Source: CAYLPU01 sp964385635
GTDB lineage: Bacteria; Chloroflexota; Anaerolineae; B4-G1
Direction: 5' to 3'
Assembly: GCA_964385635.1 (NCBI GenBank)
Contig: CAYLPU010000023.1
Location: forward strand, 1-55,869
Length of the DNA: 55,869 bases
A program made the translations under genes and the position numbers. The notes under the pieces are model-generated. The model was not told the origin of the DNA and ran no database searches. It worked only from the letters and a program-made list of their open reading frames with translations. Within the stretch, counting starts at the first letter, position 1. Each line of letters begins with the position of its first letter. Of the stretch, positions 7,820 through 16,836 are shown piece after piece.

Positions 7820-8956
7820 ATGGGAGAGGAATCAAGAAAAACAGTAGTGAACTCGTGGAATGAATGGGACCCGCTAAAACACATTATTGTTGGCCGCGCC
7901 GACGGGACCATGGTTCAGGCCCCTGAGATCGCCATTCAACGCGATTGGCCGGAGAACGGGTTCCCCCTGGGAACGTACGGGCCCTACCCCAAGGAAATGG
8001 AAGAGAAAGCCAACGAACAGCTGGACAATTTCGCCGCAATCCTGGAGAGCCGGGGCATTCGCGTAGACCGGCCTACCCCGATTGACTTCAGTCAGACGGT
8101 GCAGACTCCTGATTGGAAGCAAGAGTCGATGTTCGGATGTATGCCCCCTCGGGATTTGTTGCTCACGGTGGGCAATGAAATCCTGGAAGCAACCATGTCG
8201 TACCGGAGTCGCTGGTATGAGTATCTTTGCTACCGACCATTGTTTGAGCGGTACTTCAAGGAAGATCCGAACTTCCGCTTTGCGGCGGCGCCCAAACCGC
8301 GTTTGACGGAGCGCACCTACAAGAAAGACTTCTGGAAGGAATGGGAGTCATTGAGCGAAGAAGAGAAGTGGGAGCGAGCCGAAAAGAGCGACTGGATACC
8401 AACAGAAGTGGAGCCGTTGTTCGATGCTGCCGATGTTGTGCGCTTCGGAAGGGATCTTTTCGTCCAGAAGTCAATGGTTACCAATGATGCTGGTATTGAC
8501 TGGTTGCGGCGACATTATCCTGCCCATCGAATCCACAAGGTGAGGTATAGGGAACTCACGCCGTGGCACATGGACACGACCCTCGTTCCTCTTCGCCCTG
8601 GTCTGGTGCTTTTCAATCCGGTGCGGACCCCGCTGGAACCACAAAGGGAACTGTTCGAGAAGAACGGCTGGGAAATTGTGGAGGCCCCGAAATCGGTTCT
8701 TAAGAAGAAAAGGCCGATTACCTTCTGCAGTATCTGGCTTAACATGAACATTCTCGTGCTTGATCCGAAGACCGTTTGTGTTGAAGCCAGTGAGCCCCCT
8801 ATGCTAGAACTGCTCGATAAGCATGGCTTTGAAGTCGTCCCGGTTCCATTCTATGAGGTGTCACCATTCGGGGGCGGTCTGCACTGCGGGACCGCGGATG
8901 TCTACCGAGAGGGTGAGTGTGAGGACTACTTCCCGAAGCAGGTGCAAGGATTTTAG
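7820..8956 (+). CDS. Glycine amidinotransferase-family enzyme, paralogue 1
   Basis: A 378-aa member of the guanidino-group-modifying superfamily, closest in pattern to L-arginine:glycine amidinotransferase and StrB1-type enzymes. DAADVVRFGRDLF near 201 contains the substrate Asp. His near 250 lies in HMDTTLVPLRPG. The nucleophilic Cys is near 356 in GGLHCGTADVYREGECEDYFP. These enzymes move an amidino group between arginine/ornithine and an amine acceptor through a Cys-amidino intermediate, reversibly. ATG at 7820 is better spaced from AGGGGG than 7817. The context (creatininase and ArcB nearby) favours running it toward arginine formation, but biosynthesis of a guanidino metabolite is possible. 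Confidence 0.88.
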   Translation: MGEESRKTVVNSWNEWDPLKHIIVGRADGTMVQAPEIAIQRDWPENGFPLGTYGPYPKEMEEKANEQLDNFAAILESRGIRVDRPTPIDFSQTVQTPDWKQESMFGCMPPRDLLLTVGNEILEATMSYRSRWYEYLCYRPLFERYFKEDPNFRFAAAPKPRLTERTYKKDFWKEWESLSEEEKWERAEKSDWIPTEVEPLFDAADVVRFGRDLFVQKSMVTNDAGIDWLRRHYPAHRIHKVRYRELTPWHMDTTLVPLRPGLVLFNPVRTPLEPQRELFEKNGWEIVEAPKSVLKKKRPITFCSIWLNMNILVLDPKTVCVEASEPPMLELLDKHGFEVVPVPFYEVSPFGGGLHCGTADVYREGECEDYFPKQVQGF

Positions 8957-9019
8957 AAATGTGTGTTGTGTGCATTGAAAACACAAAAGCATTGCTATAT
9001 AGAATTAGGAGAAAAAATC

Positions 9020-10192
9020 ATGACAAAGATCGTAAATTCCTGGAATGAATGGGATCCCCTCAAGAGAGTAATCTTGGGTCGCCCTGAAGGGACTCACGTC
9101 CCCGCGCCTGAGCCTGGTGCATACTCTCATCAGCCTGATGGTGGATATCCCATCGGCACCTATGGGCCATATCCCCGGCAGATGGTCGAAGAGGCGCAAG
9201 AGCAAATGGATCACTTCGAGAAGATCTTGACTGATCGTGGCATAATCGTCGATCGAGTTGAGGTGCATCCAGCGTATCTAGAAGGACGTGGCAACGGAAC
9301 TCCGGATTGGACGATGTCCAATGTCCGCAGCGCATCTTCCCCACGTGACCTCTTCGTGACGGTCGGGAATCAGATCATCGAGGCCCCAGGTGCACAGCGC
9401 CAACGGTGGTGGGAGTTCCTTAACCTACGTCCCATTTTCGAGCGGTACTTCAAGGAGGATCCGGAATTCTTGTGGACCGCCGCGCCGAAGCCACGTCTGA
9501 CGGACAAATCCTATGTGAAGAATTACTGGTACAAGTACTACAACGAATGGTCAGATGAGACGAAGCAGAAGCGTATGGAAGAGAGTCGCTTCCATTTGAC
9601 CGACATCGAGCCGATGTGGGACGCGGCATGCGCCATGCGACTGGGAAAGGACATCTTCTGGTACCATGGCTGTGTGACCAACAACGCCGGGATCGACTGG
9701 CTCAAGCGCTATTTCGGCGCCAAAGGCATCCGCGTGCACGAGATCCAGTACGGTACGACTGAGGACGTATACTACGCCTTTCACCAAGATGTGATCCTGA
9801 TGCCCTTGCGCCCCGGCTTGGTGATGCACAATCCCACGCGTCCCATCTTGACCGAAGAACTGGTGAAACTCCTCGAGATAAACGATTGGGAGATCGTCGA
9901 GACAGCTGGCCCGACCTATAAGTATGAGGAAGTGCTCGACGCCTTCGGAACGCCTCGCAGAGGGCCAAACCCGATTTTCATGAACGCGCTCTCTCTAGGA
10001 CCGAACGCCATCTGCGTGGAAGCGCACGAGACAAAGTACATTGAACAGCTCACCAAACTGGGGTTTGAAGTTGTTCCTGTGCCCTACGAGAAGGTGGTTC
10101 CATTTGGTGGGTCATTGCACTGCACCACCGTCGATGTTTACCGCGATGGTGAGTGCGAGGACTACTTTCCACATCAGATAGAGGGATTCTAA
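9020..10192 (+). CDS. Glycine amidinotransferase-family enzyme, paralogue 2
   Basis: A 390-aa paralogue of the preceding gene with the same opening (IVNSWNEWDPLK) and end (GECEDYFP). It keeps DAACAMRLGKD near 200, His near 255 (FHQDVILMPLRPG, where the usual H-I/M-D is H-Q-D) and Cys near 368 (GGSLHCTTVDVYR). ATG at 9020 follows AGGAG; an in-frame ATG at 8963 lies in A-rich intergenic DNA without a site. The two copies differ in the middle and around the active-site loop (YNEWSDETKQK region), so they probably use different acceptors or form a heteromer. The 63-nt gap shows no terminator, so co-transcription is likely. Confidence 0.88.
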   Translation: MTKIVNSWNEWDPLKRVILGRPEGTHVPAPEPGAYSHQPDGGYPIGTYGPYPRQMVEEAQEQMDHFEKILTDRGIIVDRVEVHPAYLEGRGNGTPDWTMSNVRSASSPRDLFVTVGNQIIEAPGAQRQRWWEFLNLRPIFERYFKEDPEFLWTAAPKPRLTDKSYVKNYWYKYYNEWSDETKQKRMEESRFHLTDIEPMWDAACAMRLGKDIFWYHGCVTNNAGIDWLKRYFGAKGIRVHEIQYGTTEDVYYAFHQDVILMPLRPGLVMHNPTRPILTEELVKLLEINDWEIVETAGPTYKYEEVLDAFGTPRRGPNPIFMNALSLGPNAICVEAHETKYIEQLTKLGFEVVPVPYEKVVPFGGSLHCTTVDVYRDGECEDYFPHQIEGF

Positions 10193-10247
10193 GGGCAGAA
10201 GCCTCTGCTCGAATGTGACAAGAGGCTCAGATAAAGGAGGCCAAGTG

Positions 10248-10994
10248 ATGCTAGTAGAACACATGATTTGGGAAGAGTATCGGGATGAGGTAAGCCGAAG
10301 GATCATCATCCTCCCGCTGGGCGCACTGGAGCAACATGGGCCCCACCTACCTTTGAACGTCGATGTCGTGATCCCAACAAACCTGGCGAAGATGGTATCC
10401 GAGAAACTGGACGTTATGATATTGCCGCCGATTGCATACGGGTATAAGTCAGATCCCACTAGCGGTGGCGGGCCACTGTTCCCCGGAACGACAAGCCTGG
10501 ATGGGACCACGTTGATCAACTTGACGCTCGACATCCTGCGGGAGACATATCGTCATGGCGGGAGAAAATTCCTCCTCCTCAACGGTCACTACGAGAACGT
10601 CGCATTTGTGACCGAGGCAGTAGAGCTTCTCATGCGCGAGGTGGATGATGCACTTGTCGTGATCCTGTCGTGGTGGGATCAGGTTTCAGATGAGATGGTT
10701 GACGAGCTTTTTGCGGAGGCGGGCTTCCCGGGATGGGACACGGAGCATGCGTCCATTACAGAAACCTCGCTCATGCAGTACTTTGCTCCCGAACTAGTTC
10801 GAGAGGATAAGATCATTGACGACCAGAGCGAGCGAAAGGTAACATACTCCATCTTTCCGCCGCCAGATGACATCGTCCCAAAGTCTGGCGTCCTTTACAA
10901 GGCGACCTATGCTTCGCGCGAGAAAGGGGAGAAGCTGGCAAAGCAGGTTGTGGGCGCAATCGTGCAGATAGCCCAGCGAGAGTTCGGACCGTGA
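10248..10994 (+). CDS. Creatininase (creatinine amidohydrolase)
   Basis: A 248-aa creatininase. Metal ligands are visible in ALEQHGPHLPLNVD (Glu28, His30, Asp39) and NGHYEN (His114, Glu116). The stretch SGGGPLFPGTTSLDG and the downstream WDTEHASITETSLM region match genuine creatininases rather than the broader MftE/amidase relatives. Reaction: creatinine plus water to creatine, or opening of a related cyclic guanidino lactam. ATG at 10248 is seven bases after AAAGGAGG. No creatinase gene accompanies it; instead two amidinotransferases precede it, pointing to an amidino-transfer route for the opened product. Confidence 0.88.
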   Translation: MLVEHMIWEEYRDEVSRRIIILPLGALEQHGPHLPLNVDVVIPTNLAKMVSEKLDVMILPPIAYGYKSDPTSGGGPLFPGTTSLDGTTLINLTLDILRETYRHGGRKFLLLNGHYENVAFVTEAVELLMREVDDALVVILSWWDQVSDEMVDELFAEAGFPGWDTEHASITETSLMQYFAPELVREDKIIDDQSERKVTYSIFPPPDDIVPKSGVLYKATYASREKGEKLAKQVVGAIVQIAQREFGP

Positions 10995-11163
10995 CGAGAA
11001 CTGTGTGGGAACTCCGAGCACGTGGGTTCTGAGCACATGAGTAAGGAGGTGATGTAACGGGGACGAAAGACACTCAATGGCTTTGAACATTAGCGCATCG
11101 AAGTCGACACGGAAACCCATGTGACCATGAAGCCCATACAATCTAGGGAAGAAGGAGAGAAAA

Positions 11164-13074
11164 ATGAATAAGCACCTTAAAGTTGTGTTCGCCGTCGTCG
11201 CTGTACTAACAATGGTTCTTTCGGCATGCGGACAAGCGGCTACTGAGGTTCCTGCTGAGGCTCCTACTGAGGCTCCTACTGAAGCCCCTGTGGAGAAAAT
11301 CAAGGTTGCAGTGGCGTTCCCGGGGGTCATTACTGACCAGTCGTGGAACCAGTTCGGTTACGAAGGCCTCCAGCGCGCTGCGGAAGAATGTGGCGTCGAA
11401 ATCGCCTATAGCGAGGACGTCTTTCCAGATGAGCAGGTTGAGGTCTTCCGCAACTATGCCGCAGAAGGGTATGACGTCGTCCTCGGCCACGGCGGTGAGT
11501 ACGCGGACGCTATCGCACAAGTAGCGGCCGAGTACCCTGACCTGTGGTTCGGCGACACGAATGGCCTCCCAGAGGGCGACAATGTCAGCATCATGATCAT
11601 CGGTTACAACCAGATGAGCTTCCTGGCGGGAGTGCTGGCCTGCGAAATGACCGAGACCGATCACGTCGCCGTCGTTGGCGCAATGGAGATCCCCGTCATG
11701 GCGGCAGCCTTTGATGCGTTTGTGGAGGGGGTCAACTACTGCGGCAAGGAGATAGAGGTTGACGAGGTCTACACGGGAGACTGGGCGGATGTGACCCTGG
11801 CGCGTGAGGCCGCCCTGGCTCTGATCGCCGACGGCGCGGACGTGCTCTACCACCATGTCGATGCTGCTGACGCGGGCATCATCGCTGCGGCAGAGGATGA
11901 GGGCGTGTATGCCATCGGCCTTTATCGTGACTCAAGCGACCTGGGGCCGGGTGCGGTAATCGGCAGCGCCATAGGGTTCCCTGGCGACATGATCTACCGC
12001 TTGGCCTGCGGAATGGTTCCGCAGGGCGAGAAAGAGTGGCTGAATGTGCACACCGGCGTAGACATCCACATGACCGATTTGACTCCTCCGGATGTGCAGG
12101 AGAAAGTCCGAGCGGTTTATGAGAAGATGAAGTCCGGGGAGCTTGACATCAAGATGTTCGGAGAAGAGGCTCCTGCTGAAGCCCCTGTTGAGGAGGAGAA
12201 GCTCAAGGTTGCGGTGGCGTTCCCGGGAGTCGTTTCTGACCAGTCGTGGAACCAGTTCGGTTACGAAGGCCTCCAGCGCGCTGCGGAAGAATGTGGCGTC
12301 GAAATCGCCTATAGCGAGGACGTCTTTCCAGATGAGCAGGTTGAGGTCTTCCGCAACTATGCCGCAGAAGGGTATGACGTCGTCCTCGGCCACGGCGGTG
12401 AGTACGCGGACGCTATCGCACAAGTAGCGGCCGAGTACCCTGACCTGTGGTTCGGCGACACGAATGGCCTCCCAGAGGGCGACAATGTCAGCATCATGAT
12501 CATCGGTTACAACCAGATGAGCTTCCTGGCGGGAGTGCTGGCCTGCGAAATGACCGAGACCGATCACGTCGCCGTCGTTGGCGCAATGGAGATCCCCGTC
12601 ATGGCGGCAGCCTTTGATGCGTTTGTGGAGGGGGTCAACTACTGCGGCAAGGAGATAGAGGTTGACGAGGTCTACACGGGAGACTGGGCGGATGTGACCC
12701 TGGCGCGTGAGGCCGCCCTGGCTCTGATCGCCGACGGCGCGGACGTGCTCTACCACCATGTCGATGCTGCTGACGCGGGCATCATCGCTGCGGCAGAGGA
12801 TGAGGGCGTGTATGCCATCGGCCTTTATCGTGACTCAAGCGACCTGGGGCCGGGTGCGGTAATCGGCAGCGCCATAGGGTTCCCTGGCGACATGATCTAC
12901 CGCTTGGCCTGCGGAATGGTTCCGCAGGGCGAGAAAGAGTGGCTGAATGTGCACACCGGCGTAGACATCCACATGACCAATTTGACGCCTCCAGATGTGC
13001 AGGAGAGAGTCCGAGCGGTTTATGAGAAGATGAAGTCCGGGGAGCTTGAGATCAAGATGTTCGGGCAAGAATAG
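11164..13074 (+). CDS. Double-domain BMP-family ABC substrate-binding lipoprotein
   Basis: A 636-aa lipoprotein. The signal peptide ends in the lipobox LSAC with Cys22, followed by a PAEAPTEAPTEAPVE linker. Two complete BMP/Med domains (PF02608-like, each near 290 aa: KVAVAFPGV, DQSWNQFGYEGL, GIDxH-type end) are joined by a second EAPAEAPVEEE linker. Usual BMP proteins have one domain (about 350 aa). The two domains are identical at DNA level over 743 nt. AAGGAGAG precedes the ATG. It feeds the ATPase and two permeases that follow; the family binds nucleosides and related small N-heterocycles, so the ligand here may be creatinine or a purine-like compound. Confidence 0.92.
   Translation: MNKHLKVVFAVVAVLTMVLSACGQAATEVPAEAPTEAPTEAPVEKIKVAVAFPGVITDQSWNQFGYEGLQRAAEECGVEIAYSEDVFPDEQVEVFRNYAAEGYDVVLGHGGEYADAIAQVAAEYPDLWFGDTNGLPEGDNVSIMIIGYNQMSFLAGVLACEMTETDHVAVVGAMEIPVMAAAFDAFVEGVNYCGKEIEVDEVYTGDWADVTLAREAALALIADGADVLYHHVDAADAGIIAAAEDEGVYAIGLYRDSSDLGPGAVIGSAIGFPGDMIYRLACGMVPQGEKEWLNVHTGVDIHMTDLTPPDVQEKVRAVYEKMKSGELDIKMFGEEAPAEAPVEEEKLKVAVAFPGVVSDQSWNQFGYEGLQRAAEECGVEIAYSEDVFPDEQVEVFRNYAAEGYDVVLGHGGEYADAIAQVAAEYPDLWFGDTNGLPEGDNVSIMIIGYNQMSFLAGVLACEMTETDHVAVVGAMEIPVMAAAFDAFVEGVNYCGKEIEVDEVYTGDWADVTLAREAALALIADGADVLYHHVDAADAGIIAAAEDEGVYAIGLYRDSSDLGPGAVIGSAIGFPGDMIYRLACGMVPQGEKEWLNVHTGVDIHMTNLTPPDVQERVRAVYEKMKSGELEIKMFGQE
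11333..12978. repeat. 743-nt perfect direct duplication within the BMP gene
   Basis: 11333-12075 and 12236-12978 look identical by eye, offset 903 nt (301 codons), so the frame is kept. The flanks differ by scattered substitutions. Short GCTCCT-x-CTGAAGCCCCTGT linker repeats at the joints offer the recombination substrate. Confidence 0.92.
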
Positions 13075-13129
13075 GGTAAAGCCCGGAGAGATTGAAATCG
13101 AGCCATAGGACAAAGTCTCTCGATCAGAA

Positions 13130-13161
13130 CCCGCCCCACTCCAGCGATGGGGTGGGGCGGG
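13130..13161 (+). promoter_or_regulatory. Intercistronic hairpin after the BMP gene
   Basis: GC-rich stem with 14-nt arms (13130-13143 and 13148-13161, one G-U) and a 4-nt loop, no T-run. It lies between the binding-protein gene and the ATPase gene. Such stems usually protect the upstream mRNA and lower expression of the transporter subunits. Confidence 0.65.
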
Positions 13162-13187
13162 GTGGGGTTTATTTGGAGGTTTATCAC

Positions 13188-14732
13188 GTGGATCGAAATG
13201 GTGATATCGCGCTGCGAATGGTGGGGATAACCAAGAGGTTTCCGGGCGTCCTGGCGAACGACAACGTTACGTTCGAGTTGAAGGCAGGAGAAGTACATGG
13301 CCTGCTGGGTGAAAACGGCGCAGGCAAGACAACTCTCGTGAACATACTCTTTGGTATTCACCAGCCGGACAGCGGAGAGATATTCATCAACGACAAAAAA
13401 GTCGAGGTGACCTCACCACGGGCAGCAAACGATCTCGGCATAGGAATGGTCCACCAGCATTTTATGTTGGTCGAGAACCTGACCGCGCTTGAGAACATCG
13501 TCTTGGGCCTCCCGTTGGAGCGCCCGCCTCTGCTCGACCTTAACCCAGCCCGTGCCCGTTTCAGGGAACTGACCAAAGAGTACGATCTTGACCTTGATCC
13601 CTCAACCCCTGTCTGGCAGCTTCCGGTGGGAGACCAACAGTGGCTGGAGTTTCTCAAGCTACTTTTCCGGGATGCACGCATATTGATCCTCGACGAGCCC
13701 ACGGCCGTCCTTGCGCCTTCTCAGGTGGAACGGCTCTTTAAGACCATACGGTACCTGGCTGACGAGGGCTGTTCGATCGTCTTTATCAGTCACAAACTCA
13801 GGGAAATGAAAGAGGTTGCCGATCGGGTTACTGTGCTGCGAGATGGTCACGTTGTTGGCACCGTGGACCCCAGAGGAACAACGCCCTCCCAACTGGCGCA
13901 GATGATGGTCGGGCGAGATGTGTTCCTGGATAGACGATCACGACCACTCTCTGAGTCCAAGCAAGCCGTGCTCGCAATCAATGGTCTCAGTTGTCAGGAC
14001 GACCGCGGCACTCTGGCGCTGAGAGACTTGAGCCTGAACGCGTACGCTGGGGAAATCGTTGGGGTGGCGGGAGTGGACGGCAACGGGCAGAGGGAGCTGG
14101 CGGAGTGCATCGCGGGTTTGCGCCAACCCACTCGTGGCACCGTCCAAATCAACGGCAAACCTGTTAGCGGGGTCGTGCGTGATACCTCACTGCTAGGCTT
14201 CATTCCGGAGGACCGGCGCAAGACGGGGCTGGTGCTCGGATTTGGCGTAGCAGAGAACCTGATCTTAAAAACGTTCGCAGAACCCCGTTTCACACGACAT
14301 CGCGTTATGCAATGGGGCGCGATACAGCAGGAGGCCAACACTCTCATCCAGGAGTACGACATCAGGACGCCACATTCTATGATGCCAGTTCGATTCTTGT
14401 CCGGTGGAAACCAGCAGAGAGTTGTGGTGGCTCGTGAGTTAAGCGGCGATCCTGCGCTGGTGGTCGCCTCTCAGGCAACCAGAGGGCTGGACGTCAGTGC
14501 GATAGAAAGTGCCCACAAGATGCTACTGAGAGAGCGAAATCGTGGAGCAGCGGTGCTTTTCATTTCAACTGAGTTGCCCGAAGTGCTGGCTCTCAGTGAC
14601 CGCATCATCATCATGTTCGAAGGCCAGATTATGGGAGAGTTGGATGCCGAAAGCGCGGACGTTGGTTTGATAGGAGAACTGATGCTAGGACATCGCGAGG
14701 TTGCAGAAATGGCGGCGGGAGAGACTGTATGA
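13188..14732 (+). CDS. BMP-type ABC importer ATPase (two fused nucleotide-binding domains)
   Basis: A 514-aa tandem ATPase. The first domain has Walker A GENGAGKTT near 41, a Q-loop and Walker B ILILDEPTAVL. The second domain has a degenerate Walker A (GVDGNGQREL) but a complete signature SGGNQQRVVVARELS, the usual asymmetric layout of the YufO/RbsA group. GTG at 13188 lies 7 nt after TGGAGGT and fits homologues; a longer frame beginning at 13092 would run through the GC-rich hairpin and is rejected. The stop overlaps the next start by ATGA. It energises import of the BMP ligand. Confidence 0.9.
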   Translation: MDRNGDIALRMVGITKRFPGVLANDNVTFELKAGEVHGLLGENGAGKTTLVNILFGIHQPDSGEIFINDKKVEVTSPRAANDLGIGMVHQHFMLVENLTALENIVLGLPLERPPLLDLNPARARFRELTKEYDLDLDPSTPVWQLPVGDQQWLEFLKLLFRDARILILDEPTAVLAPSQVERLFKTIRYLADEGCSIVFISHKLREMKEVADRVTVLRDGHVVGTVDPRGTTPSQLAQMMVGRDVFLDRRSRPLSESKQAVLAINGLSCQDDRGTLALRDLSLNAYAGEIVGVAGVDGNGQRELAECIAGLRQPTRGTVQINGKPVSGVVRDTSLLGFIPEDRRKTGLVLGFGVAENLILKTFAEPRFTRHRVMQWGAIQQEANTLIQEYDIRTPHSMMPVRFLSGGNQQRVVVARELSGDPALVVASQATRGLDVSAIESAHKMLLRERNRGAAVLFISTELPEVLALSDRIIIMFEGQIMGELDAESADVGLIGELMLGHREVAEMAAGETV

Positions 14733-15841
14733 AAAAACGCACAGCAACCGTATTGCCTGGCTTGGGAGGGTTCGTACTTCCATACGCAAGGCCATTCCTC
14801 GCAATTGCCTTAGCCCTGCTTGTTTCAGCCGGGTTGATCTTGGCTAGAGGCGCGAATCCAATCGCTGCGTACACTGCCATGTTGCAGGGAGCGTTCGGCA
14901 GTGTCGCTGCCTTGGCCAATACAGGTGTCCGAGCCACACCTCTGCTCCTGGGGGGGCTTGGTGTTGCCCTCGGGTTCAAGGCTGGTTTGTTGAACGTGGG
15001 GGCGGAAGGACAGATATACGCAGGTGGGATAGCCGCGACCGCCGTGGGTATTTCCCCCCTTCCTGTGCCGCCATGGCTACACCTGCTTCTCACCGTTGTT
15101 GCGGGATTTGTCGGTGGTGCTCTTTGGGGGCTGATCCCCGCCTATCTGCGCGCTTATCGGGGAGTGAGCGAAATCGTTGTTACCCTGATGCTGAATTATG
15201 TGGGTATTCAGCTTGCCAGTTTTCTCGTGCAAGAATACGCACCGCTGGGTGAGCAGGGTGTCTTCTACCCACAATCGCCTCTCATTCTGCCCAGCGCACA
15301 CCTGCCCATCCTGATCAAGGGAACCAGCCTGCACGGAGGCATCGTCTTGGGGCTTGTCCTGGGCGTGTTTTTGCACTTCGTGCTGCGCTACACCAACTTT
15401 GGCTTTCGAACCAGAATGGTCGGGGAAAACCCTGAAGCAGCGCGCTACGCCGGGGTTGACGTTCGGCGGCAGATATTCACTGCGTTGTCGGTGGCTTGTG
15501 GGTTGGGTGGTCTCGCAGGCACCAGCGAGGTCATAGGGCTCAAACTCAGACTGTTCGACCGTTTCTCACAAGGTCTGGGGTATGATGCGATTGCGGTTGC
15601 TCTGATGGCCAACGGCAATCCTCTGGGTGTAATCCTCACGGCAATCTTCTTTGGAGCCCTGCGGGCAGGGGCGGGCAAAATGCAGGTAGTGGTCGGTATC
15701 GAAACGCCTATAGCGTCGGTCATCCAGGCTCTGGCGGTGTTATTCGTAATCGCAATCGGGTTCACCGAGCGCGCGCGTGTCACCCGGCGGGAGCGGGAGC
15801 AAGAGCCTGAACAGGAGAGGGCGGTTCATGGAGATCAGTAG
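14729..15841 (+). CDS. BMP-type ABC importer permease 1
   Basis: A 370-aa integral membrane protein of the BPD_transp_2 family (YufP-like), with about eight to nine hydrophobic helices. The family EAA-like region is in GENPEAARYAGVDVRR. It starts by ATGA overlap with the ATPase gene and overlaps the next permease gene by 14 nt. The C-terminal tail ERARVTRREREQEPEQE is charged and cytoplasmic. It forms the translocation channel with permease 2. Confidence 0.9.
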   Translation: MKKRTATVLPGLGGFVLPYARPFLAIALALLVSAGLILARGANPIAAYTAMLQGAFGSVAALANTGVRATPLLLGGLGVALGFKAGLLNVGAEGQIYAGGIAATAVGISPLPVPPWLHLLLTVVAGFVGGALWGLIPAYLRAYRGVSEIVVTLMLNYVGIQLASFLVQEYAPLGEQGVFYPQSPLILPSAHLPILIKGTSLHGGIVLGLVLGVFLHFVLRYTNFGFRTRMVGENPEAARYAGVDVRRQIFTALSVACGLGGLAGTSEVIGLKLRLFDRFSQGLGYDAIAVALMANGNPLGVILTAIFFGALRAGAGKMQVVVGIETPIASVIQALAVLFVIAIGFTERARVTRREREQEPEQERAVHGDQ

Positions 15842-16772
15842 CATATTCAATGACTGGCTTTTGGCGAGCGTCCGTATGGCCGCGCCACTCATGCTGCTTG
15901 GCATCGGCGGGGTGTTTACAGAGCGCATCGGCGTGTTCAACATCGGTATGGAAGGCATGATGCTGGTTGGCGCGATGGCCGCAGTCGCCGGAGACCTCGT
16001 CACAGGAAGTGTTTGGGTAGGTACCCTTTGTGCGATGTTGGCTGGTGGTCTGCTGGCTGTCATACACGCCTACCTGACGGTAACTCGGCGTGCTAACCAG
16101 ATTGTCTCGGGCGCGGCGATTAACCTATTGGCCCTGGGGCTGACAAATCTGTTATATGGCCCGCTCTATGAGGGATTCAAGTATAGGCCCCGGGTAGCAC
16201 TGTATCCGAAATTGGCGCCGCCCGCATGGCAAGAGATACCCATACTCGGACCAGTACTCTTTGCCCAACCGGTGATCGTCTGGATCGCGTTCGCCTTGCC
16301 ACTGGTAGCTACCTGGATTCTGTACCGTACTAGTTGGGGGCTCAACATCCGAGCCGTCGGAGATCACCCCCATGCTGTCGCTACCGCCGGAGTGTCGGTG
16401 TTTCGACTCAAGTATATCGGTGTGATTCTCAGCGGAGTGTTCTCTGGGCTGGGCGGAAGTGCTCTTGTCCTGGCTGATCTGGGCATGTTTGGGCCAAATC
16501 TAACAGCCGGTCGAGGGTTCATTGCTCTGGCTGCACTCGCAGTCGGCAGTTGGAATCCAACGTGGGTTGCGGCTGCTTGCCTGTTCTTTGGAGCGGCAGA
16601 CGCTCTGCAGTTGCGGGCACAGACTTGGTCGCAGACTTATGGGGTTAATATTCCATATCAGTTCCTTGTTATGGTCCCATACTTGTTGACGATTGTAGCG
16701 CTGGCCGGGCTCGTGGGTAGGACGGCTGCGCCGAAGACCGTTGGAAAGCCCTATGAGCCGGAAAGTTATTAA
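15828..16772 (+). CDS. BMP-type ABC importer permease 2
   Basis: A 314-aa membrane protein of the same family (YufQ-like): LGIGGVFTERIGVFNIGMEGMM near the N-terminus and GDHPHAVATAGVSV in the cytoplasmic coupling loop. ATG at 15828 is preceded by AGGAGAGG; the overlap with permease 1 indicates coupled translation. It completes the four-gene importer (binding protein, ATPase, two permeases). Confidence 0.9.
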   Translation: MEISSIFNDWLLASVRMAAPLMLLGIGGVFTERIGVFNIGMEGMMLVGAMAAVAGDLVTGSVWVGTLCAMLAGGLLAVIHAYLTVTRRANQIVSGAAINLLALGLTNLLYGPLYEGFKYRPRVALYPKLAPPAWQEIPILGPVLFAQPVIVWIAFALPLVATWILYRTSWGLNIRAVGDHPHAVATAGVSVFRLKYIGVILSGVFSGLGGSALVLADLGMFGPNLTAGRGFIALAALAVGSWNPTWVAAACLFFGAADALQLRAQTWSQTYGVNIPYQFLVMVPYLLTIVALAGLVGRTAAPKTVGKPYEPESY

Positions 16773-16836
16773 TGAGAGATGCTAGAAGTTCCTGCGTACT
16801 GAACTTCAAGGAAAGTTCTCAGATGGGAATTGAATA

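Noticed and set aside
11164..13074. BMP duplication as a pure assembly error
   Set aside because: The copies differ at both flanks and the join is an in-frame linker related to the N-terminal linker, which fits a real duplication; still worth a read check.
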